DNA from: Gemmiger sp. An194
GTDB taxonomy: Bacteria; Bacillota; Clostridia; Oscillospirales; Ruminococcaceae
NCBI RefSeq assembly: GCF_002160145.1
Contig: NZ_NFKA01000001.1
Coordinates: forward strand, 186,001 to 250,000
Length of the DNA stretch: 64,000 nt
Direction of reading: 5' to 3'
The position numbers and the translations under genes are program-made. This document shows positions 49,947 to 58,505 of the stretch, piece by piece; position 1 is the first letter of the stretch, and each line of letters begins with the position of its first letter. Below the pieces are notes generated by a model. It was given only the letters and a program-made list of their open reading frames with translations, made no database searches and had not been told where the DNA came from.

Positions 49947-50891
49947 TTGACTACATCTGCCGCTAAGCAGCCTGTAAAAGGACCCAGCAAACGCTCCGGT
50001 CTTGGCATCAGCCGGGCGGAGGCACGCCGCGAGACCCTTGCGGCCTACCTTTTCCTGCTGCCGTTTCTGATCGTTTTCGTTGGTTTTGTTCTGATCCCCA
50101 TGGTCATGTGCCTGTGGACGAGCTTCTTCGATTCCACCATGGCCCGTGAGGACATTTTCGTTGGTTTTGGCAACTACATCAAGATGTTTCAGGACGAGAT
50201 CTTCTGGAAGGCCTTGATGAATACCGCACTGATCGTGGTGGTGGCTGTGCCCACTGTTACCGCGTTCTCCCTGTGGGTGGCTTCGGCCATTTATAAAATG
50301 AAGTCGGCTTCGTGCTCCTTCTTCCGCTGCATCTTCTACCTGCCTGTTGTAACCGGTACCGTGGCCGTTACCGTGGTGTGGAAGTGGATGTTCAACAACT
50401 ACTACGGCATCATCAACTATGTGGCCAAGGGCGTTGGCGTGATCGACAACAACGTGAACTGGCTGGGTAACACCCAGACCGCCATCTGGTGTATCATCCT
50501 GATCCTGTTCACCACCAGCATTGGCCAGCCCATCGTGCTGTACGTTTCCGCTCTGGGCAATGTGGATGCCAGCCTGACTGAGGCCGCGCAGGTGGACGGC
50601 GCCACCAAGCTGCAGACCTTCTGGAAGATCATGTGGCCCCAGATCACTCCCACCACCCTGTACATTCTGGTCATCACCACCATCAACAGCTTCCAGTGTT
50701 TCGCGCTGATCCAGCTGCTGACCAGCGGCGGACCCAACAACTCCACCAACACCATCATGTACTACATCTACTACAAGGCATTCAAGCTGTATGAATACGG
50801 CTACGGCAACGCCATGGGCGTGATTCTGGCCATCATCATCGCTTTGCTGTCTGCTTTGCAGTTCAAGGTAGCCGGCAAGGGCAACGATTAA
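49947..50891 (+). CDS. Carbohydrate ABC transporter permease (MalF/UgpA type)
   Basis: 314 residues from TTG 49947 (GAGGAGAGG six bases upstream). Six membrane helices starting FLLPFLIVFVGFVLIPMVM; EAA loop seen as DASLTEAAQVDGATKLQTFWKI (EAA---G variant, split here; about residues 209-230). It pairs with the following permease to form the CUT1 channel. No ATPase gene is in this operon, so a shared MsmK-type ATPase elsewhere is expected. An N-terminal cytoplasmic extension (KGPSKRSGLGISRAEARRE) precedes the first helix. Confidence 0.92.
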   Translation: MTTSAAKQPVKGPSKRSGLGISRAEARRETLAAYLFLLPFLIVFVGFVLIPMVMCLWTSFFDSTMAREDIFVGFGNYIKMFQDEIFWKALMNTALIVVVAVPTVTAFSLWVASAIYKMKSASCSFFRCIFYLPVVTGTVAVTVVWKWMFNNYYGIINYVAKGVGVIDNNVNWLGNTQTAIWCIILILFTTSIGQPIVLYVSALGNVDASLTEAAQVDGATKLQTFWKIMWPQITPTTLYILVITTINSFQCFALIQLLTSGGPNNSTNTIMYYIYYKAFKLYEYGYGNAMGVILAIIIALLSALQFKVAGKGND

Positions 50892-50904
50892 GGAGGCATA
50901 GAAG

Positions 50905-51738
50905 ATGAAGACTGTGACTGGTAAAATGACTCCTTACAAGGTCTTTTCCGGCATCATCCTTGCCGTTCTGACCGTGTTCCTGGTGTTTCCCCTGTACTGG
51001 ATCTTCACCGGTTCTGTGAAGACTGCAGCGGACATCAACACCCCCACTCCCCAGTGGTTCCCCACCAACCCCACTCTGGCCAACTACGAGAAGCTGTTTG
51101 ACAACCCGGCTCTGCTGTGGCTGTGGAACACCATCTTCATCGCTGTGGTCGCCATGATCCTGACCTGCATCACCGCCGCTATGGCCGGTTATGTTCTGGC
51201 CAAGAAGAAATTCTACGGCCGCACCGTGATCTTCAGCCTGATCGTCTGCGCCATGGCGCTGCCCAAGCAGGTTATCCTGATCCCCCTGCTGAAGGAGATG
51301 TCCTTCCTGGGCATCCACGATACTCTGTGGGCCGTGATTCTGCCCACCGTGGGCTGGCCCTTCGGCGTGTTCCTGATGAAGCAGTTCAGCGAAGGCATCC
51401 CCAACGAGATGCTGGAGGCCGCCCGCATTGACGGTGCCGGTGAAGTGCGTACCTTCGTGCAGATCATCCTGCCCATGGTCAAGCCCGGCATCGGCGCGCT
51501 GGCCATCTTCACCTTCATCACCGCCTGGAACGATTACTTCATGCAGTTGATCATGCTGACCAAGAACACCAGCCTGACCATCTCGCTGGGTATCGCGAAC
51601 CTGCAGGCCGAAATGGCCACCGACTTCGGCCTGATCATGGCCGGTGCTGCGGTTGCCGCCATTCCCATCCTGGCCGTGTTCCTGATGTTCCAGAAGTACT
51701 TCACGCAGGGCATCACCATGGGTGCTGTGAAGGGCTGA
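50905..51738 (+). CDS. Carbohydrate ABC transporter permease (MalG/UgpE type)
   Basis: 277 residues, 13 bases after the previous permease, AGGAGGCATAGAAG upstream. Six membrane helices; the opening GIILAVLTVFLVFPLYWIF and FTGSVKTAADINTPTPQWF are typical of MalG-like subunits; the EAA motif is MLEAARIDGAGEVRTFVQII (about 170-189). Second half of the CUT1 importer; a terminator follows before the YhcH gene. Confidence 0.93.
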   Translation: MKTVTGKMTPYKVFSGIILAVLTVFLVFPLYWIFTGSVKTAADINTPTPQWFPTNPTLANYEKLFDNPALLWLWNTIFIAVVAMILTCITAAMAGYVLAKKKFYGRTVIFSLIVCAMALPKQVILIPLLKEMSFLGIHDTLWAVILPTVGWPFGVFLMKQFSEGIPNEMLEAARIDGAGEVRTFVQIILPMVKPGIGALAIFTFITAWNDYFMQLIMLTKNTSLTISLGIANLQAEMATDFGLIMAGAAVAAIPILAVFLMFQKYFTQGITMGAVKG

Positions 51739-51762
51739 TTTCTCAGACCCGATTGTTTATCG

Positions 51763-51801
51763 ATACCAGGTGGCTGCTGCCACCTGGTATTTTGTTTGTT
51801 T
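51763..51801 (+). terminator. Terminator after the first ABC permease pair
   Basis: Perfect 12-bp stem (ATACCAGGTGGC / GCCACCTGGTAT, 51763-51774 and 51779-51790), loop TGCT, then TTTGTTTGTTTG. The YhcH gene 45 bp downstream would be reached by readthrough only, as no clear promoter is seen. Confidence 0.85.
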
Positions 51802-51845
51802 GAACCGGCTGCCCATAAATGGCGGCCGGAAAAGGAGGATGAACC

Positions 51846-52316
51846 ATGATTTATGATAATTTCAGCAATCTGAGCGCCTACAAGGGCCTTTCCAAGGGAC
51901 TGGACAAGGTGATCGAATGGGCCAAGACCCATAAGGTGGAGGAGCTGCCCCTGGGCCGCACTGAGATCGACGGCAGCCGGGTATTTGTGAACGTGATGGA
52001 GGCGGATACCCGCCCGGAGGAGGGCGCACACTACGAGGTGCACCGCAAATACATTGACCTGCAGATGGATCTGGAGGGCAGCGAGGACATTCTGGTGTCC
52101 AGCTGCTACACCCCGGATGCAAACGGCTTTGATGACGCGGCGGACATCGGCTTCGGCGATGGCCCTCTGGGGAACCGGAGCCGTCTGGGAGATGGTATGT
52201 TCGCCTTGTTCCTGGCGGGTGAGTCCCACATGCCCACCGTGAGCAACGGCAGCTGCACCCATGTGAAGAAAGCTGTGTTCAAAATCTTGAGCAACGAATA
52301 CTACGACGAAGTCTGA
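51846..52316 (+). CDS. YhcH/YjgK/YiaL (DUF386) family protein, sialic-acid anomerase-like, copy 1
   Basis: 156 residues, typical DUF386 length. Family features: MIYDNFSNLSAYKGLSKGLD at the N-terminus, GSRVFVNVMEA, the metal-ligand block HYEVHRKYIDLQMDLEG (about 61-77) and the C-terminal HMPTVSNGSCTHVKKAVFKI with His residues. Members of the family (YhcH/NanQ) are associated with sialic acid use and were reported to speed anomer conversion of sialic acid for NanA. AAAGGAGGA precedes the ATG. A strong terminator follows. A second copy lies at 60150-60599. Confidence 0.92.
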   Translation: MIYDNFSNLSAYKGLSKGLDKVIEWAKTHKVEELPLGRTEIDGSRVFVNVMEADTRPEEGAHYEVHRKYIDLQMDLEGSEDILVSSCYTPDANGFDDAADIGFGDGPLGNRSRLGDGMFALFLAGESHMPTVSNGSCTHVKKAVFKILSNEYYDEV

Positions 52317-52327
52317 CCGGGAATCGT

Positions 52328-52370
52328 GCCCGGGCGCACCTGTTGAGTGAGGGTGCGCCCGGGCTTTTTT
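52328..52370 (+). terminator. Terminator after YhcH copy 1
   Basis: Perfect 13-bp GC stem (GCCCGGGCGCACC / GGTGCGCCCGGGC, 52328-52340 and 52352-52364) followed by TTTTTT. Confidence 0.95.
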
Positions 52371-52666
52371 GTGTTTGCAATCGTGCGGCGGAAAGCAGGG
52401 GAGAGATCGGTGGAAAAAGAGGATTACGATAGAATCCTTTCAAAATGAGAAAATTTTTTTCATTTTCCGCCCGAAAGGGGATCGATGCCCGGAAAAAAGA
52501 AGAAAGGAGAGTGTGGAGAAAATTGGAAAAAAGAGGCGGCAAAAGTAACAAAAAATAACAGAGCGCACTCTAAAAAATAGCACTATGAAGCCAAAAAATG
52601 GCTTTTTTAAAGATGACTTGTGCAAAGTGACAAATTTGACTCGGGCAGATTCGTAGGACTTTATAA
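52371..52666. other. AT-rich intergenic control region upstream of the second ABC operon, no gene seen
   Basis: About 300 bp with low GC for this window and no coding-like open frame. It holds a possible distal operator at 52449-52461. A small AAGCCAAAAAATGGCTTTTTT hairpin (around 52590-52610) resembles a terminator with a weak stem. Confidence 0.5.
52449..52461. promoter_or_regulatory. Putative RpiR operator 4, distal (GAAAATTTTTTTC)
   Basis: 13-mer of a G, four A, seven T and a C, same length and architecture as the sites at 48136, 48331 and 52669, but less symmetric. It lies 220 bp upstream of the promoter-overlapping site, similar to the 195 bp between sites 1 and 2. Confidence 0.4.
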
Positions 52667-52695
52667 TTGAAAAAAATTTTCATAAATGGTACCAT
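52667..52695 (+). promoter_or_regulatory. Promoter of the second (Opp/Sat-type) ABC operon with operator 3 in the spacer
   Basis: -35 TTGAAA (52667-52672), 17-bp spacer, -10 TACCAT (52690-52695). GAAAAAAATTTTC (52669-52681) overlaps -35 and spacer exactly as at 48331-48343, and the flanks GGACTT upstream and AAATG/GAATG downstream are shared with that site. Confidence 0.65.
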
Positions 52696-52823
52696 AAGAG
52701 TACAGCAAGGGGTGCACGAAGGCACACCTTGTTCCAAGGGAAATGGAGCCCCTTGGCTCTGATGCATATGTGTTGTGAAGCGATCGGAGAAGGGACTCTC
52801 GATTTTTGAAGGAGGCAAAAAAC

Positions 52824-54422
52824 ATGAAGAAAGTTCTTGCACTTGTTCTCGCAGCTGCCATGGCACTTTCTATGGTAGCCTGCGGCGGTGGCTCGACCAC
52901 CAGCGGTTCCACCGCCACCAGCGGTGCATCCAGCGCCGGCACTGCCGCTCCCGCAAGCGACGGCACCCTGAAGCTGGTCCTGTCCACCACCGACGGCAGC
53001 AGCACCGACGACAAGGTTCCCACCCCCTGGTACAACCGCACCCTGCCCACCAACCTGATGTTCCGCAGCCTGTTCATTGCGGACAGCACCCTGAACGAGG
53101 TAAGCCCTGACCTGGCCGAGAGCTATGAGGTCAGCGAGGACGGCCTGACCTACACCATCACCCTGAAGGACGGCCTGAAGTGGAGCGATGGCGAGGCCCT
53201 GACCGCCGACGATGTGCTGTGGTCCATCGACGCTGCCCTGCAGACCACCCAGGTGAACGCCATTTACACCTCCGCGTTCAAGAAGATCGCCGAGAAGAGC
53301 GCTGAAGGCAATGTGATCACCCTGACCCTGAGCGAGCCCTACAGCTCCCTGCCTCAGATCCTGAGCCAGTTCGCCATCCTGCCCAAGCACAGCCTGGAGA
53401 ACGTGGATGTTCTGAAGCTGGATGCCGACACCACCTTCTGGCAGAACCCCGTGACCAACGGCTATTACATGGTTGGCGAGTTCAACGTGGGCAACTACTT
53501 CACCATGGTTCCCAACCCCAACTATGAAGGCACTCCTGCCAAGATCCAGAAGGTCACCGTTTCCTACGTGAACGACTACCTGACCGCTGCCCAGTCCGGC
53601 AATGCCGACTACCTGTACGGCAATGCCACCGACCTGGTAGAGGCCATGGAGGGCATGAGCAACTACACCTCTCACGAGGTTGACGTACTGTTCTACAAGT
53701 ACTTCATCTTCAACATGAAGGGCACCGACGGCACCGAGAACGCGGCCATGCAGAACGTTGAGGTCCGCAAGGCCATCATGGAAGCCATCGACCGCGCTAC
53801 TCTGGCTACCCTGTATCCCAGCGCTACCGTGCTGAACTCCGGCGTGCCCGATTCTCACCCCGCTTACAACGGCTTCAGCTACACCTTCGACGCTGAGAAG
53901 GCCAAGGCCGATATCGCCGCTTCCGGCTACGATATGAGCCGTCCCATCCGCATCTGCTACTACAACAACGATCAGACCAGCATCGACCTGATCAACACCA
54001 TCGTTTACTACCTGGAGCAGGCTGGCCTGACTGTTGAGTCCACCCTGTCCAACGACGGCACCACCGATCTGTTCACCACCCGCCAGTACGACATCGGCTT
54101 CAAGGGCAAGAGCTCTTTCTCCCTGGACGAGTGGTACAGCGAGTACCTGAGCACCGACGCTCTGTTCCAGAACATCTGGGGCGGCGACACCGCCTTTGAC
54201 GAGGCCATCGCCACCTACTCTGCCGCCACCACCGAGGAAGAGAAGAACGCTGCTCTGAAGACCCTGCAGGATCTGGAGCAGGAGAAGCTGTACAAGGTTC
54301 CCCTGTTCACCGTTGGTAACTACGTGTTCACCAGCAGCAACGTGAAGATTCCCGAGGGCGTTACCTTCTGCAACCCCCTGTACAGCTGCGATCTGGATTT
54401 CGCCAACTGGGAGATGGCCTGA
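52824..54422 (+). CDS. ABC transporter solute-binding lipoprotein, family 5 (Opp/Dpp/Sat type)
   Basis: 532 residues from ATG 52824 (AAGGAGG eight bases upstream). Lipobox SMVACGG as in the other binding protein (same MKK-ALAL-type leader), then a Ser/Thr/Gly/Ala linker and a SBP_bac_5 domain: VSPDLAESYEVSEDGLTYTI, LKDGLKWSDGEALTADDVLW, and a late PRKAI-like NVEVRKAIMEAIDRATLA. This class binds peptides, nickel or, in the SatABCD system, sialic acid. In this regulon a sialic-acid-type ligand is likely. High-expression codon style. An attenuator hairpin separates it from the permease genes. Confidence 0.92.
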   Translation: MKKVLALVLAAAMALSMVACGGGSTTSGSTATSGASSAGTAAPASDGTLKLVLSTTDGSSTDDKVPTPWYNRTLPTNLMFRSLFIADSTLNEVSPDLAESYEVSEDGLTYTITLKDGLKWSDGEALTADDVLWSIDAALQTTQVNAIYTSAFKKIAEKSAEGNVITLTLSEPYSSLPQILSQFAILPKHSLENVDVLKLDADTTFWQNPVTNGYYMVGEFNVGNYFTMVPNPNYEGTPAKIQKVTVSYVNDYLTAAQSGNADYLYGNATDLVEAMEGMSNYTSHEVDVLFYKYFIFNMKGTDGTENAAMQNVEVRKAIMEAIDRATLATLYPSATVLNSGVPDSHPAYNGFSYTFDAEKAKADIAASGYDMSRPIRICYYNNDQTSIDLINTIVYYLEQAGLTVESTLSNDGTTDLFTTRQYDIGFKGKSSFSLDEWYSEYLSTDALFQNIWGGDTAFDEAIATYSAATTEEEKNAALKTLQDLEQEKLYKVPLFTVGNYVFTSSNVKIPEGVTFCNPLYSCDLDFANWEMA

Positions 54423-54464
54423 TCCGCTGGTATCGCTGCGATCCCTAGCATAATGTGATTGCTG

Positions 54465-54512
54465 GAAAGGGAGAGACGTTGGCCTTTGCCTTTCGTCTCT
54501 CCCTTTCTTTTT
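54465..54512 (+). terminator. Intra-operon attenuator after the second solute-binding protein
   Basis: Perfect 14-bp stem (GAAAGGGAGAGACG at 54465-54478, CGTCTCTCCCTTTC at 54494-54507), then TTTTT. It lies between the solute-binding gene and the permeases, as at 49821 in the first operon. Confidence 0.88.
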
Positions 54513-54576
54513 CGGCAGGCTCCTCCGGCGGGCCTGTGCTTCGCCCCATTTGAATCACCGAGATTGGAGTGAGAAC

Positions 54577-55539
54577 ATGCTAAAGTTCATTCTCAAAAAG
54601 CTTCTTCTGATGATCCCGATGCTGCTCGTCATCAGCCTGATCGTGTTCTTCGGCCTGCAGGCGACCGGCATCGACCCCATCAACTTCATGCTCAGCCCAG
54701 AACAGCTTTCCGCCAGCCCCGAGGTGGTGGAGCAGCTGCGTGAGGAGCTGGGCCTGAACGATCCCCTGATTGTTCAGTACTTCAACTGGCTGGGCAACAT
54801 GCTGCACGGTGACTTCGGTTATTCCATCACCGACGGTACCTCCATCGCCAGCACCCTGGCCGTCCGTATGCCTTACACCCTGGAGCTGGCCGGTTACTCT
54901 CTGGTGCTGTCCGCCATCATCGGTATCGGCATCGGTATTATTTCCGCCATCCGCCAGAACGGCATCATCGACTACATCGGCCGCGTGCTGGCTGTTCTGG
55001 GCCAGGCGGTTCCCCAGTTCCTGGTTGGCATCATCCTGATCCAGATCTTCTCTATCAAGCTGGGCATCTTCCCGGCGGCGAACCGGGTGAGCCCGGACGC
55101 CACCAACGCCTTTGTGGACGCCTTCATGCACCTGTTCCTGCCGGTGACCACCCTGACCATCGGCATGGTGGCGGTTCTGATGCGCTACGCCCGCAACACC
55201 ATGCTGGACGTGCTGAACAGCGACTACATCAAGACCGCCCGCAGCAAGGGCATCCCCGAGTGGAAGGTTTACTTAAAGCACGGCTTCCGCAACGCAATGA
55301 AGCCGGTTCTGGTTATCCTGATGTTCCGTATTCCCACCCTGATCGGCGGTTCCGTGGTTGTTGAGAGCGTGTTCTCTTACCCCGGCATCGGCATGACCAT
55401 GACCAACGCCATCGTGGCCAACGACTACAACGTGGTTATGGTCACCACCCTGATTATCGCCGCCACCATGCTAGTGTGCTCCTTCATGGTGGACGTGCTG
55501 AACGCCATCATGGACCCGCGCGTACGCCTGGGCGAATAA
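54577..55539 (+). CDS. ABC transporter permease (OppB/DppB/SatB type)
   Basis: 320 residues from ATG 54577 (TTGGAGTGAGAAC upstream). Starts LKFILKKLLLMIPMLLVISL; the first helix is followed by a long extracytoplasmic part and LREELGLNDPLIVQYFNWLG, classic for OppB-like permeases. Loop ARSKGIPEWKVYLKHGFRNA is the EAA-type ATPase contact (about 224-243). Six membrane helices. Forms the channel with the next gene's product. Confidence 0.94.
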   Translation: MLKFILKKLLLMIPMLLVISLIVFFGLQATGIDPINFMLSPEQLSASPEVVEQLREELGLNDPLIVQYFNWLGNMLHGDFGYSITDGTSIASTLAVRMPYTLELAGYSLVLSAIIGIGIGIISAIRQNGIIDYIGRVLAVLGQAVPQFLVGIILIQIFSIKLGIFPAANRVSPDATNAFVDAFMHLFLPVTTLTIGMVAVLMRYARNTMLDVLNSDYIKTARSKGIPEWKVYLKHGFRNAMKPVLVILMFRIPTLIGGSVVVESVFSYPGIGMTMTNAIVANDYNVVMVTTLIIAATMLVCSFMVDVLNAIMDPRVRLGE

Positions 55540-55558
55540 GCGAGAGGAGGAGTAGAAT

Positions 55559-56452
55559 ATGAGCAATCCCAATGCAGCAAGCATCAAGGAACAAAACAAA
55601 AGCGCAGCCTCCTCGTTGCTGAAAAAGAATATCCGCAAATTTTTGAACAATAAGCTGGCTGTGTTCGGTCTGGTGGTCGTTGTTGTGATGACCCTGGCCT
55701 GCATCATCGGCGCCATTATGGGCGTGGACTACGCCACCCCCGACCTGACCAACATGAAGGCTGCCCCTGAGGCCGGTCACATCTTCGGCACCGACACCAT
55801 CGGCCGTGACCTGCTGGCCCGCGTGCTGATCGGCGGCTGCTATTCCATCCTGATCGGCGTGTTCTGCGCCGTGCTCAGCAGTGTGATCGGCGCGGCGCTG
55901 GGCGCCATCGCCGGTTACTTCGGCGGCTGGGTGGACAGCGTGATCGTGCGTATCTCCGAGATCTTCCAGGCCTTCCCCCAGCTGGTTCTGGTCATGATGC
56001 TGGTGGCCATCCTCAACCAGCGCGGTCTGGGCAACCTGCTGTTCATCTTCGTGGTCACCGGCTGGATGACCACCTTCCGTATGGTGCGCAACGAGTTCAT
56101 GAGCCTGAAGAACGAGACCTACGTTAAGGTCTGCGAGGCCTTCGGCATGAAGCGCAGCAACATCATGTTCAAGCAGATCCTGCCCAACGTGATGAGCCCC
56201 ATCATCGTTTCCACCACCACCAACGTGGCGTTCTTCATCCTGCAGGAGGCCTCCCTGAGCTTCATCGGCCTGGGCGTTGCCGACAGCACCCCCACCTGGG
56301 GCAACATCCTGAACGCTGCAAAGTCTGTTTCCGTGGTTACCAACCAGTGGTGGATCTGGGTATTCCCCGGTCTTGCCATCAGCCTGTTCGTTCTGGCCAT
56401 CAACTTCTTCGGCGACGGCCTGCGGGACGTTCTGGACCCGAAACAGCAGTAA
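55559..56452 (+). CDS. ABC transporter permease (OppC/DppC/SatC type)
   Basis: 297 residues, 19 bases after the first permease with GAGAGGAGG upstream. N-terminal OppC-type region (LLKKNIRKFLNNKLAVFGLV), HIFGTDTIGRDLLARVLIGG (about 77-96, the OppC signature), EAA-like KVCEAFGMKRSNIMFKQILP and the late FFILQEASLSFIGLGVADST block. Six membrane helices. Pairs with the preceding permease. Confidence 0.95.
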   Translation: MSNPNAASIKEQNKSAASSLLKKNIRKFLNNKLAVFGLVVVVVMTLACIIGAIMGVDYATPDLTNMKAAPEAGHIFGTDTIGRDLLARVLIGGCYSILIGVFCAVLSSVIGAALGAIAGYFGGWVDSVIVRISEIFQAFPQLVLVMMLVAILNQRGLGNLLFIFVVTGWMTTFRMVRNEFMSLKNETYVKVCEAFGMKRSNIMFKQILPNVMSPIIVSTTTNVAFFILQEASLSFIGLGVADSTPTWGNILNAAKSVSVVTNQWWIWVFPGLAISLFVLAINFFGDGLRDVLDPKQQ

Positions 56453-56464
56453 GGAGGCGGCAGT

Positions 56465-57490
56465 ATGGATACAAAAGAGATCATCTTAGACGTAAAAAAT
56501 CTGAATACCACCTTTATTTCCGACCGCAAGGAGATCCGGATCGTAAAGAACGTTTCCTTCCAGTTGAAGCGCGGCACCGCGCTGGCGGTTGTGGGTGAGT
56601 CCGGCTGCGGCAAGAGCGTGACCATGAACTCCATCATGCGCTTCCTGGGCAAGAACGCCCGGGTCGAGGCGGACAGCATCCAGTACAACGCTTTGCGGGA
56701 CGGCAAGGTGACCGAGTATCATCTGGAAAAGATCAAGGACCCCAACGGCCCTGAGATGCGCGCCCTGCGCGGCCCGGATATGTCCATGGTGTTCCAGGAC
56801 CCCATGTCCAGCCTGAACCCGGTTTACAAGGTGGGTGACCAGGTGGCTGAGGGCCTGATCCAGCACACCGGCATGAAGAAGAAGGAAGCCCGTGTGAAGG
56901 TTCTGGAGATGTTCCGCAAGCTGGGCATCCCCGATCCTGAGGAGCGCATCGACAGCTATCCCCATCAGTTCTCCGGCGGCATGAAGCAGCGCGTGGTCAT
57001 CGCTATTGCCATGATCTGCAACCCGGAGCTGATCATCTGCGACGAGCCCACCACCGCGCTGGATGTGACCATCCAGGCGCAGATCATGGAGCTGCTCAAG
57101 GACCTGCAGGTGAAGGAAGGCAAGTCCATCGTGCTGATTACCCATAACATGGGCCTGGTGGCCGAGATGGCCGACGAGGTCTGCGTCATGTACATGGGCC
57201 GCGTGGTGGAATTCGGCAGCCTGGAGGATGTGTTCGACCGCACCTCCCACCCCTACACCAAGGCGCTGCTGCGCAGCGTGCCCGTGCTGGGCCTGGCCGA
57301 CGGCCAGAAGCTGGAGACCATTCCCGGCTCCACTCCCAACCCGGCCAACCTGAAGCCCGGCTGTGAGTTCGCGGACCGCTGCCCCGAATGCACCGCCGCC
57401 TGCCGTGAAAAGGATATCCCGACCTTCGAGATCAGCCCCGGCCACCGGGTTCGCTGCTTGAAGTATAAGAACTTCCCGGAGGTGGACTGA
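56465..57490 (+). CDS. ABC transporter ATP-binding protein (OppD/DppD/SatD type)
   Basis: 341 residues. Walker [20 protein letters not shown] (about 39-57), Q-loop [16 protein letters not shown], signature [15 protein letters not shown], Walker [14 protein letters not shown], and the C-terminal oligopeptide_HPY region with four cysteines ([18 protein letters not shown]), which in OppD-type ATPases binds an Fe-S cluster or metal. Works with the next ATPase as a heterodimer. AAGGAGGCGGCAGT precedes ATG 56465. Confidence 0.95.
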   Translation: MDTKEIILDVKNLNTTFISDRKEIRIVKNVSFQLKRGTALAVVGESGCGKSVTMNSIMRFLGKNARVEADSIQYNALRDGKVTEYHLEKIKDPNGPEMRALRGPDMSMVFQDPMSSLNPVYKVGDQVAEGLIQHTGMKKKEARVKVLEMFRKLGIPDPEERIDSYPHQFSGGMKQRVVIAIAMICNPELIICDEPTTALDVTIQAQIMELLKDLQVKEGKSIVLITHNMGLVAEMADEVCVMYMGRVVEFGSLEDVFDRTSHPYTKALLRSVPVLGLADGQKLETIPGSTPNPANLKPGCEFADRCPECTAACREKDIPTFEISPGHRVRCLKYKNFPEVD

Positions 57491-57492
57491 TC

Positions 57493-58503
57493 ATGAGCGA
57501 AAATCGTGAAGTTATCTTTAAGATTGAAAACCTGAAGACCTGGTTCCCCATCACCAAGGGCGCCTTCAAGAAGGTCGTGGGCCATGTAAAGGCTGTGGAC
57601 GACGTGAGCCTGGAGGTGTACAAGGGCGAGACCCTGGGCATCGTGGGTGAGTCCGGCTGCGGCAAGTCCACCTTCGGCAAGACCATCATGATGCTGGAGA
57701 AGCCCACCGGCGGCAAGGTGCTGTTCAACTACGGCGGCGAGTTCAAGGACGTGACCAAGTTCAACAAGGAGGAAATGTTCCAGTTCCGCCGCAAGGTGCA
57801 GATGGTGTTCCAGGACCCCTATTCCGCCCTGAACCCCCAGAAGAAGATCTACACCTCTTTCGAGGAGCCCCTGAAGGTCCATGGTGTAAAGAACGAGGCG
57901 GACCGGGAGGCCGTGATGCAGAAGGTGCTGAAGATGGTCAACATCCAGCCCGACTACCTGATGCGTTATCCCCACGAGTTCTCCGGCGGCCAGCGCCAGC
58001 GCCTGTGCATTGCCCGCGCGCTGGAGGTTATGCCCGAGGTTCTGGTGTGTGACGAGCCCGTTTCCGCACTGGACGTGTCCATTCAGGCCCAGGTTTTGAA
58101 CCTGATGAAGGATATCCAGAAGGAAATGAACCTGACCTACCTGTTCATCGCCCACGATCTGAGCGTTGTGCAGTACATGTCCGACCGCATCGTGGTTATG
58201 TACCTGGGCAAGATCGTGGAGATCGCCGACAGCCGCGCGCTGTACGACGAGCCCCTGCATCCCTACACCCAGGCGCTGCTGAGCGCCATTCCTGTGCCTG
58301 ACATCCACAAGACCAAGAAGCGTCAGGTGCTGGAGGGCGAGGTGCCCAGCCCCATCCACAAGCCCAGCGGCTGTGCCTTCCACAACCGCTGCCCCAAGTG
58401 CATGGAGATCTGCAAGACCGTGGACCCTGCTATGGTACACCACGGTGCAGAGGGCCACATGGTCGCCTGCCATCTGTACGACAAAGAGGCGGCGAAGGCC
58501 TGA
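57493..58503 (+). CDS. ABC transporter ATP-binding protein (OppF/DppF type)
   Basis: 336 residues, two bases after the previous stop. Walker [21 protein letters not shown]-loop [16 protein letters not shown], signature [17 protein letters not shown], Walker [18 protein letters not shown], and the C-terminal [14 protein letters not shown] cysteine cluster like its partner. Unlike many SatABCD systems, in which the ATPase activities are fused, here two separate ATPases are encoded. Completes the second importer; the flavoprotein gene follows after two bases. Confidence 0.95.
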   Translation: MSENREVIFKIENLKTWFPITKGAFKKVVGHVKAVDDVSLEVYKGETLGIVGESGCGKSTFGKTIMMLEKPTGGKVLFNYGGEFKDVTKFNKEEMFQFRRKVQMVFQDPYSALNPQKKIYTSFEEPLKVHGVKNEADREAVMQKVLKMVNIQPDYLMRYPHEFSGGQRQRLCIARALEVMPEVLVCDEPVSALDVSIQAQVLNLMKDIQKEMNLTYLFIAHDLSVVQYMSDRIVVMYLGKIVEIADSRALYDEPLHPYTQALLSAIPVPDIHKTKKRQVLEGEVPSPIHKPSGCAFHNRCPKCMEICKTVDPAMVHHGAEGHMVACHLYDKEAAKA

Positions 58504-58505
58504 TT

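Noticed and set aside
52371-52823. Small RNA or short gene in the AT-rich region before the second solute-binding protein
   Set aside because: No coding-like frame with a ribosome site, and no promoter-terminator pair that would define an RNA gene.
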